Positions 20,812-27,234 of a DNA stretch of 27,234 bases are shown in pieces. Made by a program: the position numbers and the translations under genes. The DNA comes from Methanoregulaceae archaeon (GTDB lineage: Archaea; Halobacteriota; Methanomicrobia; Methanomicrobiales; Methanospirillaceae). Within the stretch, counting starts at the first letter, position 1; each line of letters begins with the position of its first letter. The stretch is from contig JAJRBS010000038.1 of assembly GCA_028679325.1 (NCBI GenBank), forward strand, positions 1-27,234, in the 5' to 3' direction. The notes beneath the pieces were generated by a model. That model was not told the origin of the DNA. It worked only from the letters and a program-made list of their open reading frames with translations, and did no database searches.

Positions 20812-21339
20812 ATGGAGTTCGAGCTGCACCCCTCTGTCACGCTGCGCACCGGGACCTTCTCTGCGCTGGTTGCACCGGAGGACCTGGTGCTGTCCGGCCT
20901 CAACGACAACCCGGTGCTCTCGCGGTTCCTCTTCCTCTTCATCTGCGGGAACTACTCGCGCCTCCTCTCCGGCATCAACCGCCGGTCGGTCAGCATCGAA
21001 GTCCGGCGGGCGTTCACCGCCTTCCAGCTACTCACCATCCTCCGGGAGTCCTACCACACCATCGTCTTTGTCGAGCACGACCCCGGCCTGTACGAGGGTG
21101 CGGGGGAGGAGGTCGTCCCGGAGGTGGCGCAGGCCCTGCGGGCTGCAGGGCAAGGGGCTCTGGTGGTGCTCTACACCCCCTCGCCGGACGGGAGTTTCTC
21201 CTCCCTGGCCGAGGGTGCCGACCGGTTCTTCTCGCTCGCTCCCTCGCCTCCCCGGCCCCTGCCGCAGGCCCGCCGCACGGGGAAGATGCGGCGCCCGGCC
21301 GATCGCCCCCGGAGCCAGACCACGCTCGAGGTGTTCTGA
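20812..21339 (+). CDS. RecA/RadA-like protein without a P-loop, with C-terminal PIP-box-like tail
   Basis: 175 residues. I do not recognise a named family. The central part (about 60-145) reads like a RecA/RadA core: a helix (IEVRRAFTAFQLLTIL), a Walker-B-like strand T-I-V-F-V-E-H-D (83-90), a helix VPEVAQALRAAGQG, then the strand ALVVLYTPSPDGSFSSLAEGAD, as in KaiC/RadA proteins. No G-x-x-x-x-G-K-[S/T] loop exists, so ATP hydrolysis is unlikely. After a Pro/Arg-rich linker (145-168) the protein ends Q169-T-T-L172-E-V-F175, close to the PCNA-interacting consensus Q-x-x-L-x-x-F-F. It has a strong AAGGAGTGA ribosome site. It overlaps the 78-residue gene by one base and sits in the polymerase operon, suggesting a clamp-binding accessory factor. 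Confidence 0.7.
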   Translation: MEFELHPSVTLRTGTFSALVAPEDLVLSGLNDNPVLSRFLFLFICGNYSRLLSGINRRSVSIEVRRAFTAFQLLTILRESYHTIVFVEHDPGLYEGAGEEVVPEVAQALRAAGQGALVVLYTPSPDGSFSSLAEGADRFFSLAPSPPRPLPQARRTGKMRRPADRPRSQTTLEVF

Positions 21340-21575
21340 TGGGGCGGAGTTTTGGGAGCATCCGCATGGCGGCGCTCGAGATCACCGGGCGCTGGGAACG
21401 GGCGGCATGGTCGCTGCACGGTGAGGACCGGGAATACGCCCTCCTTTTGGTGGAGATGGCGAAAAGGCACACGAGCGAGGGTTTCTATGCCTTCGACGAC
21501 CCCCTGGAGGCCGTCCTCTTCTCGGTCCTGGTCGAGATCGGAAAGGAACGGGAACGTCGTCATGTGGATCACTGA
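21339..21575 (+). CDS. 78-residue helical protein in the PolB2-like operon
   Basis: Its ATG overlaps the preceding stop by one base (TGATG), and its end overlaps the polymerase start by 14 nt, so it is clearly translated as part of the operon. The sequence is mostly helical and charged: MAALEITGRWERAAW, then DREYALLLVEMAKRHTSEG, then P-L-E-A-V-L-F-S-V-L-V-E-I-G-K-E-R-E-R. No cysteine, P-loop or known motif is present. I do not recognise the family. A structural adaptor between the polymerase and the RecA-like protein is plausible from gene order only. Confidence 0.7.
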   Translation: MGRSFGSIRMAALEITGRWERAAWSLHGEDREYALLLVEMAKRHTSEGFYAFDDPLEAVLFSVLVEIGKERERRHVDH

Positions 21576-23520
21576 CTGCTGCTACCGGGACGCCATCGAG
21601 ATCTGGGAGAAGACCGGCCGCCGCAGGACCGTTCCCTACCGTCCCTCATTCCTCCTCCGGCTCCCGGACCCGGCCCTCCACCGGGAGCTCCTGGAGGCCC
21701 TCGAGTCCGGCTACGGGGCCCGGGAATGCTCCATCCGGACCGTGTACGGCGAGTGCGAGGGTTACTCCGTCCCGGCTGGGAGAGATGTGGCGGAGGCCAT
21801 CGAGCGGCAGACCGGCTACGCCGCGGAGCTCTACAACGTGGACATCAGGCTCGACCAGCGCTACCTGGCCGAGCAGGGACTGGTCCCCTGCTGCGAGGAG
21901 GGCGAGGACCGCTTCTCGGCCGATGTTCCCCTTCCCTTCCGGGTCCTTGAACTGCAGGCGGAGGGAAATCCGTTTGCCGGCAACCCCTTCCGCTCTCTCC
22001 GTGTTGTCCACGACCGCGAGGAGAGGCTGTGCGGCCCGGAACCAGAGGTGCTCGGCGATCTCGCAGGGCTGCTCGGGTCCTTTGACCCCGACGTGGTCCT
22101 CTTCCCCCTCTCCGACCTCCTCCTCCCCCGCCTCCTCTCTGCCGCCCGGGAGCGGGGGATCGAGCTCCCCTTCTCCCGGACCGGGAGGTACCGGAAGATG
22201 GCCGGGAAGTCGTACAGGAGCTACGGCCGGACCGAGTACCGGGCCGGGTCCCTCATCCCCGACGGCCGGATCCTGATCGACACCACCCAGAGCTTCCACT
22301 ACCGCGAGAGCGGTCTTGCGGGCATCGTGCTCGGCGCACGGCTCACCGGCCTCTCCCCGAACCTCGCCGGCCGTTTCACCTCCGGGACGCTGATCTCGGC
22401 CTACGAGGTCTACGAGGCCGTCCGGGAGGGCATAGCCGTCCCCTTCCGGAAGAGTGACCCCGAGGTGGTGCGCCGCTTCGGCGACCTGAAGGAAGCCGAC
22501 CGCGGTGGGATGATGCTCCAGCCGGTGCCCGGCCTGTACGAGGAGGTGCACGAGATCGACTTCACCTCGCTCTACCCCTCCATCATCGTGGCCTTTAACC
22601 TCTCCCCCGAGACGCTCGCCGATCCCGGGCGGCGGGGTTTCCTCCCCCGGGTGCTCGAACCGCTCCTGGCGCTCCGGAAGGAGACCAAGGCCCGGAAGGC
22701 CACCGATCCCTCCGTTGCCGGTATCGACTCCCTCCTCAAGTGGATGCTCGTCACCTGTTTCGGGTACACGGGGTACAAGAACGCGAAGTTCGGTCGGATC
22801 GAGGTGCACGAGAAGATCACCGGCCACTCCCGGGAGATCCTGCTCAGGACCAAGGATATCGCCGAGGAGATGGGTTTTTCCGTGCTGCACGGCATCGTGG
22901 ACTGCCTCTGGGTCCAGGGAGAACCCGCCATCCGGCTGAAGGAAGCGGTCGAGCAGGAGACCGGCCTCCACACCACCCTCGACACCTACGACTGGCTTGT
23001 CTTTCTGCCCCTGGCAGACGGACTCGGGGCCTACAACCGCTACTACGGCCGCCTTTCGGACGGCAGCCTGAAGGTGCGGGGCATCGCCTCCCGGAGGGGA
23101 GACACGCCAGTCTACGTGCGGGAGATGCAGGGGAGGGTGCTTGACCTCCTGAAGGGGGCGAGAGACAGGGCCGGGCTCCGGGAATGCCGGGAGGAGGCCC
23201 GGGAGATCTACCGGGAGACGGTCGAGGGCCTTGACGGGGCCCCGCCCGCGAGCCTTGCCGTCCATCGCCAGGTCAGCAGGCTCCGCTACACCCGCGCCTG
23301 CCCGGAAGCTTCGGCGGTGGCGGCCTGTGCCGCTGCTGGCATCGACCTCTCCCCGGGCATGGAGGTGAGCTACGTGGTGACCGATGCCCGGAGCTGGGCG
23401 GTGGAGCTCGACTGGAACGCCACCCGGTTCGACCAGGGCTACTACCGGAAGCTGCTTGGAAAGGCCTGGGAGGAGGTGCTCTTCGCCCTTGACCGGGCCC
23501 GGTCACCAGGAGAAGCGTGA
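21562..23520 (+). CDS. polB2: Divergent family-B DNA polymerase, PolB2-like
   Basis: 652 residues from ATG 21562; the open frame 70 codons upstream is a shadow. The exonuclease half (about 120-300) is degenerate. The Exo I site reads F-R-V-L-E-L-Q-A-E where D-x-E is expected, Exo II is S-F-D-P-D-V-V-L-F-P-L-S-D without N-x-x-x-F/Y-D, and Exo III lacks its Asp. Polymerase motif A is intact (D333-F-T-S-L-Y-P-S-I). Motif B keeps K393 but has V-T-C-F-G for N-S-x-Y-G. Motif C reads H-G-I-V-D447-C for Y-G-D-T-D-S. By alignment with RB69 polymerase, D333 and D447 correspond to the two metal ligands D411 and D623, so activity may survive. It is much shorter than replicative PolB (about 770 or more). 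This fits archaeal PolB2, linked in some archaea to damage tolerance. Confidence 0.85.
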   Translation: MWITDCCYRDAIEIWEKTGRRRTVPYRPSFLLRLPDPALHRELLEALESGYGARECSIRTVYGECEGYSVPAGRDVAEAIERQTGYAAELYNVDIRLDQRYLAEQGLVPCCEEGEDRFSADVPLPFRVLELQAEGNPFAGNPFRSLRVVHDREERLCGPEPEVLGDLAGLLGSFDPDVVLFPLSDLLLPRLLSAARERGIELPFSRTGRYRKMAGKSYRSYGRTEYRAGSLIPDGRILIDTTQSFHYRESGLAGIVLGARLTGLSPNLAGRFTSGTLISAYEVYEAVREGIAVPFRKSDPEVVRRFGDLKEADRGGMMLQPVPGLYEEVHEIDFTSLYPSIIVAFNLSPETLADPGRRGFLPRVLEPLLALRKETKARKATDPSVAGIDSLLKWMLVTCFGYTGYKNAKFGRIEVHEKITGHSREILLRTKDIAEEMGFSVLHGIVDCLWVQGEPAIRLKEAVEQETGLHTTLDTYDWLVFLPLADGLGAYNRYYGRLSDGSLKVRGIASRRGDTPVYVREMQGRVLDLLKGARDRAGLRECREEAREIYRETVEGLDGAPPASLAVHRQVSRLRYTRACPEASAVAACAAAGIDLSPGMEVSYVVTDARSWAVELDWNATRFDQGYYRKLLGKAWEEVLFALDRARSPGEA

Positions 23521-24417
23521 CCGTTCGGCACCTTCCCGGTCATGGAGCGTGACCGTCCCGCCATCGTTGCCCAGGAGAGGGACGGGTGACCCGATCGCCA
23601 GCTCCAGCTCGCCGGTAGGGCCGCTCCCTATGCGGACGGTGACATCCTTCCCGGGATCGAGGACAATTCCGGGAAAGGTGAAGATCACCGTCCCGCCATC
23701 CCAAATCTGCCAGCCGGTCAGGTTGATAGGAGTGCTGCCTCCGTTTCGCAGCGTTATGTACTCGTCATTGAGGTTGAGACGGTCGTCACCGGCTGCATCA
23801 TAGTGCACGGCTGCCAGGAAGACGCCGCCGGGTTGTGCAGGGGTCATCCCGCTCCATATGCCGATCCTCTTTTGCATGGCGGCATGCTGCACGGCAAAAT
23901 ACCGCTCCTTCCGGGCAAAGGATTCAGCCGTGTACACCCGGGTCAGTCCCCGCGACAGGAGGAGTTCTCCGATGTCAGTACCGTTACCGGTGGAAAGATA
24001 GGCAAGGAGCCTGCCATACCGATCCCTTTCACCGGCCGCCCTGTCGGTGGTGACCGTCACCTCCCTTCCTGCCAGCTCACGGCGAAGGGCTAAGGAGGCC
24101 TCTTCTCCCCACCCTGCCAGCAGCAGGGGATCGGAGACTCCAGGGAAGGAACCGGGTTCGTTATCGTCCGGGGAGAGTTCAGGGGCATCGACGCCCAGGA
24201 GCCGGACTGTCTCCTGGTGCCCGTCCGGGAAAAGGATGCGGAGGGTGTCTCCATCGATGACGCGGATGACCTGTGCAGGATAGCCAATACCCGGCTCAAA
24301 CTGCCTCGTATCCCCCCTGGTGTCTCCGATCTGGACCGTGCAGCCTGCCACCAGGGTAAGGACTGTAGCGAAGAAGGCAAGGACATTGAGAGGGGCCAGC
24401 CGGGACATCTTCCTCAT
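23503..24417 (-). CDS. Lipoprotein thermonuclease (SNase) with C-terminal lamin-tail domain
   Basis: 304 residues. A signal sequence ends in a lipobox L-V-A-G-C26. The staphylococcal nuclease-like domain (about 46-190) has V-I-D-G-D-T, then R72-L-L-G-V-D77-A-P-E80, and later D-R-Y-G-R-L-L-A-Y-L. These match Arg35, Asp40, Glu43 and Arg87 of the S. aureus enzyme. A lamin-tail (LTD) beta-sandwich follows (about 200-300) with LNLNDEYITLRNGGSTPINL and T-G-W-Q-I-W-D. The protein should be anchored outside the cell and degrade DNA or RNA, perhaps for phosphate or nucleotide recovery. Its last 18 nt overlap the polymerase end on the opposite strand. Confidence 0.88.
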   Translation of the reverse strand: MRKMSRLAPLNVLAFFATVLTLVAGCTVQIGDTRGDTRQFEPGIGYPAQVIRVIDGDTLRILFPDGHQETVRLLGVDAPELSPDDNEPGSFPGVSDPLLLAGWGEEASLALRRELAGREVTVTTDRAAGERDRYGRLLAYLSTGNGTDIGELLLSRGLTRVYTAESFARKERYFAVQHAAMQKRIGIWSGMTPAQPGGVFLAAVHYDAAGDDRLNLNDEYITLRNGGSTPINLTGWQIWDGGTVIFTFPGIVLDPGKDVTVRIGSGPTGELELAIGSPVPLLGNDGGTVTLHDREGAERSRFSW

Positions 24418-24521
24418 CCCTTGGCGAGATGACCCGAAAAAACCGGAGCATCAGCCATGCTCTGGAATGGACCGAAATGACTTTGGTCTGCCGCTCTGAT
24501 CCATCTTCGGACGTTGATCGG

Positions 24522-25736
24522 ATGAAAGAGAAGGATACCGGGGATATCTACCAGGAATCGCTGGCCCTCCACGAGAAGTACCGGGGGAAGATCGAGATAC
24601 GGCCCAAGGTGCCGGTCGGGACACGGCATGACCTGGCCATGGCCTACACGCCGGGTGTAGCGGAAGTCTGCCGGGCTATCCACCGCGACAGGGACCTTGC
24701 CTGGCGCTACACGCTGAAAGGAAACACCGTGGCCATCGTGAGTGATGGTTCGGCTGTGCTCGGCCTGGGAAACATCGGCGGTTATGCCGCCATCCCGGTC
24801 ATGGAGGGAAAGGCGCTCCTCTTCAAGAAATTTGCCGGTATCGACGCCTTCCCCATCTGCTTTGAGAGCTACCACACCGATTTCGTCGACGAGGTGCGAA
24901 ACATCGCCCCGGTCTTCGGCGGGATCAATCTCGAGGACATCGCTGCGCCGAAGTGTTTCGAGGTCGAGGAGGCCCTCCAGGACATCGGGATCCCGGTGAT
25001 GCACGATGATCAGCATGGGACTGCCATAACCGTTCTCGCCGCCCTCCTGAATGCCTGCAGGGTAACCCGGAAGGATTTCGGGGACCTCCGGATCGTGGTC
25101 AGCGGAGCAGGGGCGGCAGGGTACGCCATCGTCCGCCTCCTGGGATGCATCGGTTATTCGCCGGATGTCTGCCAGAAGGTCAAGGACATCATCGTCTGCG
25201 ATACGCAGGGCATCATCCACCGGGACCGGAAAGGGCTCTATGCCAACAAGTACAAGTTCATCCTCGCCGACGAGACCAATCACGGGGGGAGGACCGGCGT
25301 GCTGGCCGATGCCCTGGAGGGATCAGACGTCTTCATCGGGGTCTCGGCACCAGGCATCGTGACAGGGGAGATGATACGGTCCATGAACGACGAACCGATC
25401 GTCTTTGCCATGGCCAACCCTGTACCCGAGATTATGCCGGACGAGGCTGCGGCTGCCGGCGCGGCAGTGGTGGGCACCGGGAGGAGCGATTTCAAGAACC
25501 AGATCAACAATGCCCTGGCCTTTCCGGGTGTGTTCCGGGGGGCTCTCGATGCCCGGGCGGTCCGGATCAACGACGATATGAAGGTGGCCGCTGCCCATGC
25601 CCTTGCCGGGTATGTGGCCCGTCCGAACCGGGAGCACGTCATGCCCGCGGTGCTGGACCGGAAGGTGGTCAGGACTGTTGCCGAGGCAGTGCGAAAGGCG
25701 GCGGTTGCCTCGGGGACCGCCCGGGAGACCGGGTGA
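24522..25736 (+). CDS. NAD(P)-dependent malic enzyme
   Basis: 404 residues from ATG 24522 (MKEKDTGDIYQESLALHEKY). The frame is open 31 codons further upstream, but the family N-terminus fits here. Motifs in order: Y-T-P-G-V-A-E-V-C, S-D-G-S-A-V-L-G-L-G-N-I-G, F-A-G-I-D-A-F-P-I-C, D-D-Q-H-G-T-A, the Rossmann loop S-G-A-G-A-A-G, and M-A-N-P-V-P-E-I. The enzyme oxidatively decarboxylates malate to pyruvate. It belongs to the compact prokaryotic class (about 400-450 residues). In a hydrogenotrophic methanogen, which usually makes pyruvate from acetyl-CoA with pyruvate:ferredoxin oxidoreductase, it may work anaplerotically or in reverse. Confidence 0.93.
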   Translation: MKEKDTGDIYQESLALHEKYRGKIEIRPKVPVGTRHDLAMAYTPGVAEVCRAIHRDRDLAWRYTLKGNTVAIVSDGSAVLGLGNIGGYAAIPVMEGKALLFKKFAGIDAFPICFESYHTDFVDEVRNIAPVFGGINLEDIAAPKCFEVEEALQDIGIPVMHDDQHGTAITVLAALLNACRVTRKDFGDLRIVVSGAGAAGYAIVRLLGCIGYSPDVCQKVKDIIVCDTQGIIHRDRKGLYANKYKFILADETNHGGRTGVLADALEGSDVFIGVSAPGIVTGEMIRSMNDEPIVFAMANPVPEIMPDEAAAAGAAVVGTGRSDFKNQINNALAFPGVFRGALDARAVRINDDMKVAAAHALAGYVARPNREHVMPAVLDRKVVRTVAEAVRKAAVASGTARETG

Positions 25737-25778
25737 AAACCGGCAGCCTTCAAGCCTTTTACGATCAACTCTTCTTTT

Positions 25779-25967
25779 ATGCCGGTCGTAACCATCACCA
25801 TGTCCCGGGGAAAGACGTATGATCAGAAGAAGAAGCTCACCGAAGAGGTAACAAAGGCACTCATCTCCGCGCTCGGCGTACCGAGAGAGAGGGTCACTAT
25901 CCTGATCCATGAACTGGAGAAAGAGAACATCGCTCTCCAGGGAACTCTCCTCACCGAGCAGAAATAG
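25779..25967 (+). CDS. 4-oxalocrotonate tautomerase-like protein
   Basis: 62 residues, beginning M-P-V-V-T-I-T-M, so that Pro becomes the catalytic N-terminal residue after Met removal, as in 4-OT. It is followed by G-K-T-Y-D-Q-K-K-K-L-T-E-E-V-T-K-A-L, then V-P-R-E-R-V-T-I-L-I-H-E-L and E-N-I-A. Such enzymes form hexamers and tautomerise unsaturated keto acids, but many archaeal copies have no known substrate. A T-rich CTTTTACG stretch about 22 nt before the ATG may be the TATA box of a leaderless message. It is convergent with the proline dehydrogenase-like gene. Confidence 0.9.
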   Translation: MPVVTITMSRGKTYDQKKKLTEEVTKALISALGVPRERVTILIHELEKENIALQGTLLTEQK

Positions 25968-25988
25968 CCTGCCGGGTAATTTTCCTGA

Positions 25989-26810
25989 TCAGGGAGCCGG
26001 GCTCCGGTCCTGTTCCCGGAGCTCACGGAGATACCTCTCCCGCCGGGTGACGTAGGGTCCGGGCTCCCTGCCGAAGGGCACGTACTCGGACACCTGCCAC
26101 CCCTTTCCGGCAAGCTCGAGCTTGGTCTCGTTGGAGAGGCCCATCAGGAAGCCGAAGGTCAATTTCTCGCGGTGATCTTCCATCAGGGGGCAGACCTCCC
26201 GGATGACAAGAGGGTCGTGGGTGCCGATCTGAAAGGTGACACCGTAGCCGGCAGCCTCACGGACCAGGGAAAGAAGCCTTCTTTGAACCTCCCTGAAGTC
26301 CTCTGTGTCACCGCCGTAAGCCCCTTTGACGAACCGCGGGACTATGCCGTATGCCAGGAGAAGGCGGAGATCCCCGGGCGTCCTGTCGAGGGATGCCTGG
26401 AGTGCAAGGGTCACGGGAAGACCGCCCCCGGCACAGGCAGATGCGGCTTCGATGGCTGCCCCCACCAGGCCCCGGCCCTCCATATCGATCTCAAAACCCA
26501 CCCCTGACATCTTTGCCTCACGGCAGAGCCTGGCGATCTCTTCCCGTGCAAGATCGCCGTCAAAGATGGCGCCCAGTGAGGAGAGCTTGACCGAGATCGA
26601 TGCCCGGAGACTGCCGGCCTGGACGGCGGATATGGTCTCCCTGTAGGCCGTAACGACGGCGTTCACTTCTTCTGTCGTCTTAGAATACTCGTCAAGCACA
26701 TGGAGCGTGCAGGAGATGTCCTGGTCATTTCGCATCCGGCACCGGGCGAGAGCCTGGTCGAGGCTGTCCAGTGTCCACCGGCCTATCCCTGTCATCTCCT
26801 GCACTGTCAT
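25989..26810 (-). CDS. Proline dehydrogenase-like FAD enzyme
   Basis: 273 residues, a (beta-alpha)8 barrel slightly shorter than monofunctional ProDH (about 300). Motifs in order: A-S-I-S-V-K-L-S-S-L-G, G-F-E-I-D-M-E-G-R, A-L-Q-A-S-L-D-R-T, R-F-V-K-G-A-Y-G-G, Q-I-G-T-H-D, F-G-F-L-M-G-L-S and Y-V-P-F-G-R-E-P-G-P-Y-V-T-R-R, whose two Arg bind the substrate carboxylate. The enzyme oxidises proline to pyrroline-5-carboxylate. No P5C dehydrogenase gene is nearby. A GGAGGGAAGG ribosome site lies directly upstream of the ATG. The electron acceptor in a methanogen is unclear. Confidence 0.88.
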   Translation of the reverse strand: MTVQEMTGIGRWTLDSLDQALARCRMRNDQDISCTLHVLDEYSKTTEEVNAVVTAYRETISAVQAGSLRASISVKLSSLGAIFDGDLAREEIARLCREAKMSGVGFEIDMEGRGLVGAAIEAASACAGGGLPVTLALQASLDRTPGDLRLLLAYGIVPRFVKGAYGGDTEDFREVQRRLLSLVREAAGYGVTFQIGTHDPLVIREVCPLMEDHREKLTFGFLMGLSNETKLELAGKGWQVSEYVPFGREPGPYVTRRERYLRELREQDRSPAP

Positions 26811-26950
26811 GCCTTCCCTCCGGCTAACGGTTCTTCTGAAGAGGGCTTGAGCTCCGATCCGGTAAAAAATGACCGCCTGATCATATAACTCCCCTATTGC
26901 CCTCCCGGATCAGCGCTCAGAGCCAGGCTTTGCCTCCCGGCCGGATTGAT

Positions 26951-27064
26951 ATGACAACCATTACATACCTGTTCCTCGACCTTTTCCTGTATGCCGCAGA
27001 GAAGGTCGGAGCAGAGCGGGCAAAGAGAGGGGACCTATACGAGAATGGCACGGATGGAGACTGA
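26951..27064 (+). CDS. 37-residue hydrophobic small ORF
   Basis: MTTITYLFLDLFLYAAEKVG followed by a charged tail. It ends 6 nt before the start of the next gene, in the same direction. A TATA-like CATATAAC lies at about 26,882-26,889. The N-terminal 15 residues could form an amphipathic or membrane-bound helix. There is no family match that I recognise and no strong ribosome site, so it may be a leader peptide or a chance ORF. The rest of 26,811-26,950 holds only promoter-like A/T stretches for the two flanking genes. Confidence 0.3.
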   Translation: MTTITYLFLDLFLYAAEKVGAERAKRGDLYENGTDGD

Positions 27065-27070
27065 AGCCTC

Positions 27071-27234
27071 ATGAAGATCCAGAATTACCTGAAGGAATCC
27101 GGTGTCCTCTGGAATATCGGGATCATCGCGACCGCGGTCATTGCTCTCGGTGCAAACCTGGCCGGGCTCATATCCGGAATAACCATCGTACTCCCTCACC
27201 TCCTCTACATCCCTGTGGTTATTGCCTCCTACCG
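27071..27234 (+). CDS. Membrane protein N-terminus, probably a sensor kinase/PAS-type signalling protein (partial)
   Basis: 54 complete codons before the window ends. A short basic start (MKIQNYLKESG) leads to one membrane segment, W-N-I-G-I-I-A-T-A-V-I-A-L, then a second hydrophobic stretch, I-T-I-V-L-P-H-L-L-Y-I-P-V-V-I-A-S-Y. In Methanomicrobiales, proteins with an L-P-H-L-L-Y-I-P-x-V-I-A motif are often multi-helix sensor histidine kinases with PAS domains; that is recollection, not proof. The downstream domains are outside the window. Confidence 0.5.
   Translation, partial: MKIQNYLKESGVLWNIGIIATAVIALGANLAGLISGITIVLPHLLYIPVVIASY

Noticed and set aside
20735..21424. 229-codon plus-strand ORF overlapping the RecA-like gene
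   Set aside because: It is Ser/Arg/Pro-rich low complexity. The ATG at 20812 in another frame has the AAGGAGTGA ribosome site and a protein-like sequence.
21352..21561. 70-codon upstream extension of the polymerase frame
   Set aside because: It overlaps the 78-residue gene and has an Arg/Ser/Pro-rich shadow composition. The ATG at 21562 gives a sensible N-terminus.
21646..23265. 539-codon open frame on the minus strand
   Set aside because: It is antisense to the polymerase gene. High GC with strong third-position bias opens this frame, and the peptide is Gly/Val/Glu-rich low complexity with no motifs.
21562..23520. Main replicative PolB
   Set aside because: It is too short, lacks a working exonuclease and has altered motifs B and C; these point to the PolB2-like class.
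1..27234. tRNA, rRNA, CRISPR, insertion sequence or integrase
   Set aside because: No cloverleaf-like sequence, spaced direct repeats, terminal inverted repeats or transposase motifs were seen on reading both strands; a tRNAscan or repeat search was not possible.

Overview
The window looks like chromosomal DNA of a euryarchaeal methanogen, most likely of the order Methanomicrobiales (inference from gene content and GC-rich codon use; no 16S rRNA is present). Archaeal signatures are ribosomal proteins S19e, L39e, L31e, L18Ae/LX and L21e, aIF6, prefoldin alpha, RNase P component 4, Rpo4, Pus10/TrmY and a PDCD5-type protein. TATA-like boxes lie 25-35 nt upstream of many start codons, and several messages appear leaderless.

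Region 1-7,320 is a mosaic of short transcription units: a partial CBS-domain gene, a small heat-shock protein, a membrane-anchored FKBP-like protein, a mini-thioredoxin, a zinc-ribbon protein, a DUF371 protein, exonuclease VII (xseA-xseB), a TIM-barrel sugar isomerase-like protein, a CNNM/CorC-like membrane protein and purN. Next come RNase P component 4 and a CRM-domain (YhbY) RNA-binding protein.

Region 8,062-17,508 is one compact co-directional cluster behind a strong TATA box at about 7,990. It runs rps19e, pdcd5, a 51-codon ORF, rpl39e, rpl31e, eif6, rpl18a, pfdA, ftsY, srp54, trmY, pus10, rpl21e, rpo4, a DUF655 gene, rsmA/ksgA and a HemK/Mtq2-like methylase. Gaps are a few bases or ATGA/TGATG overlaps. 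The cluster joins ribosome assembly, tRNA and rRNA modification, co-translational targeting, protein folding and transcription. Pus10 and TrmY act in sequence on tRNA position 54, and FtsY and SRP54 are receptor and particle GTPase.

Region 17,588-20,280 holds a TauE/DUF1634 pair and, on the minus strand, a four-helix cytochrome b561-like membrane protein followed by a WrbA-like flavoprotein. A small four-cysteine protein is encoded at 20,453-20,587.

The most interesting part is 20,812-23,520, a three-gene overlapping operon. It encodes (i) a 175-residue protein resembling a RecA/RadA core without a P-loop and ending in a PCNA-binding-like QxxLxxF tail, (ii) a 78-residue helical protein, and (iii) a divergent family-B DNA polymerase (PolB2-like). 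The polymerase has a degenerate exonuclease domain and a motif C that reads IVD where DTD is usual. I suggest an archaeal translesion or 'mutasome'-like module, analogous in logic to bacterial ImuA-ImuB-DnaE2.

The remaining part (23,503-27,234) encodes a lipoprotein nuclease with a lamin-tail domain, malic enzyme, a tautomerase, proline dehydrogenase, a 37-codon ORF and the start of a membrane protein that runs off the window. I saw no tRNA, rRNA, CRISPR array, insertion sequence or integrase.
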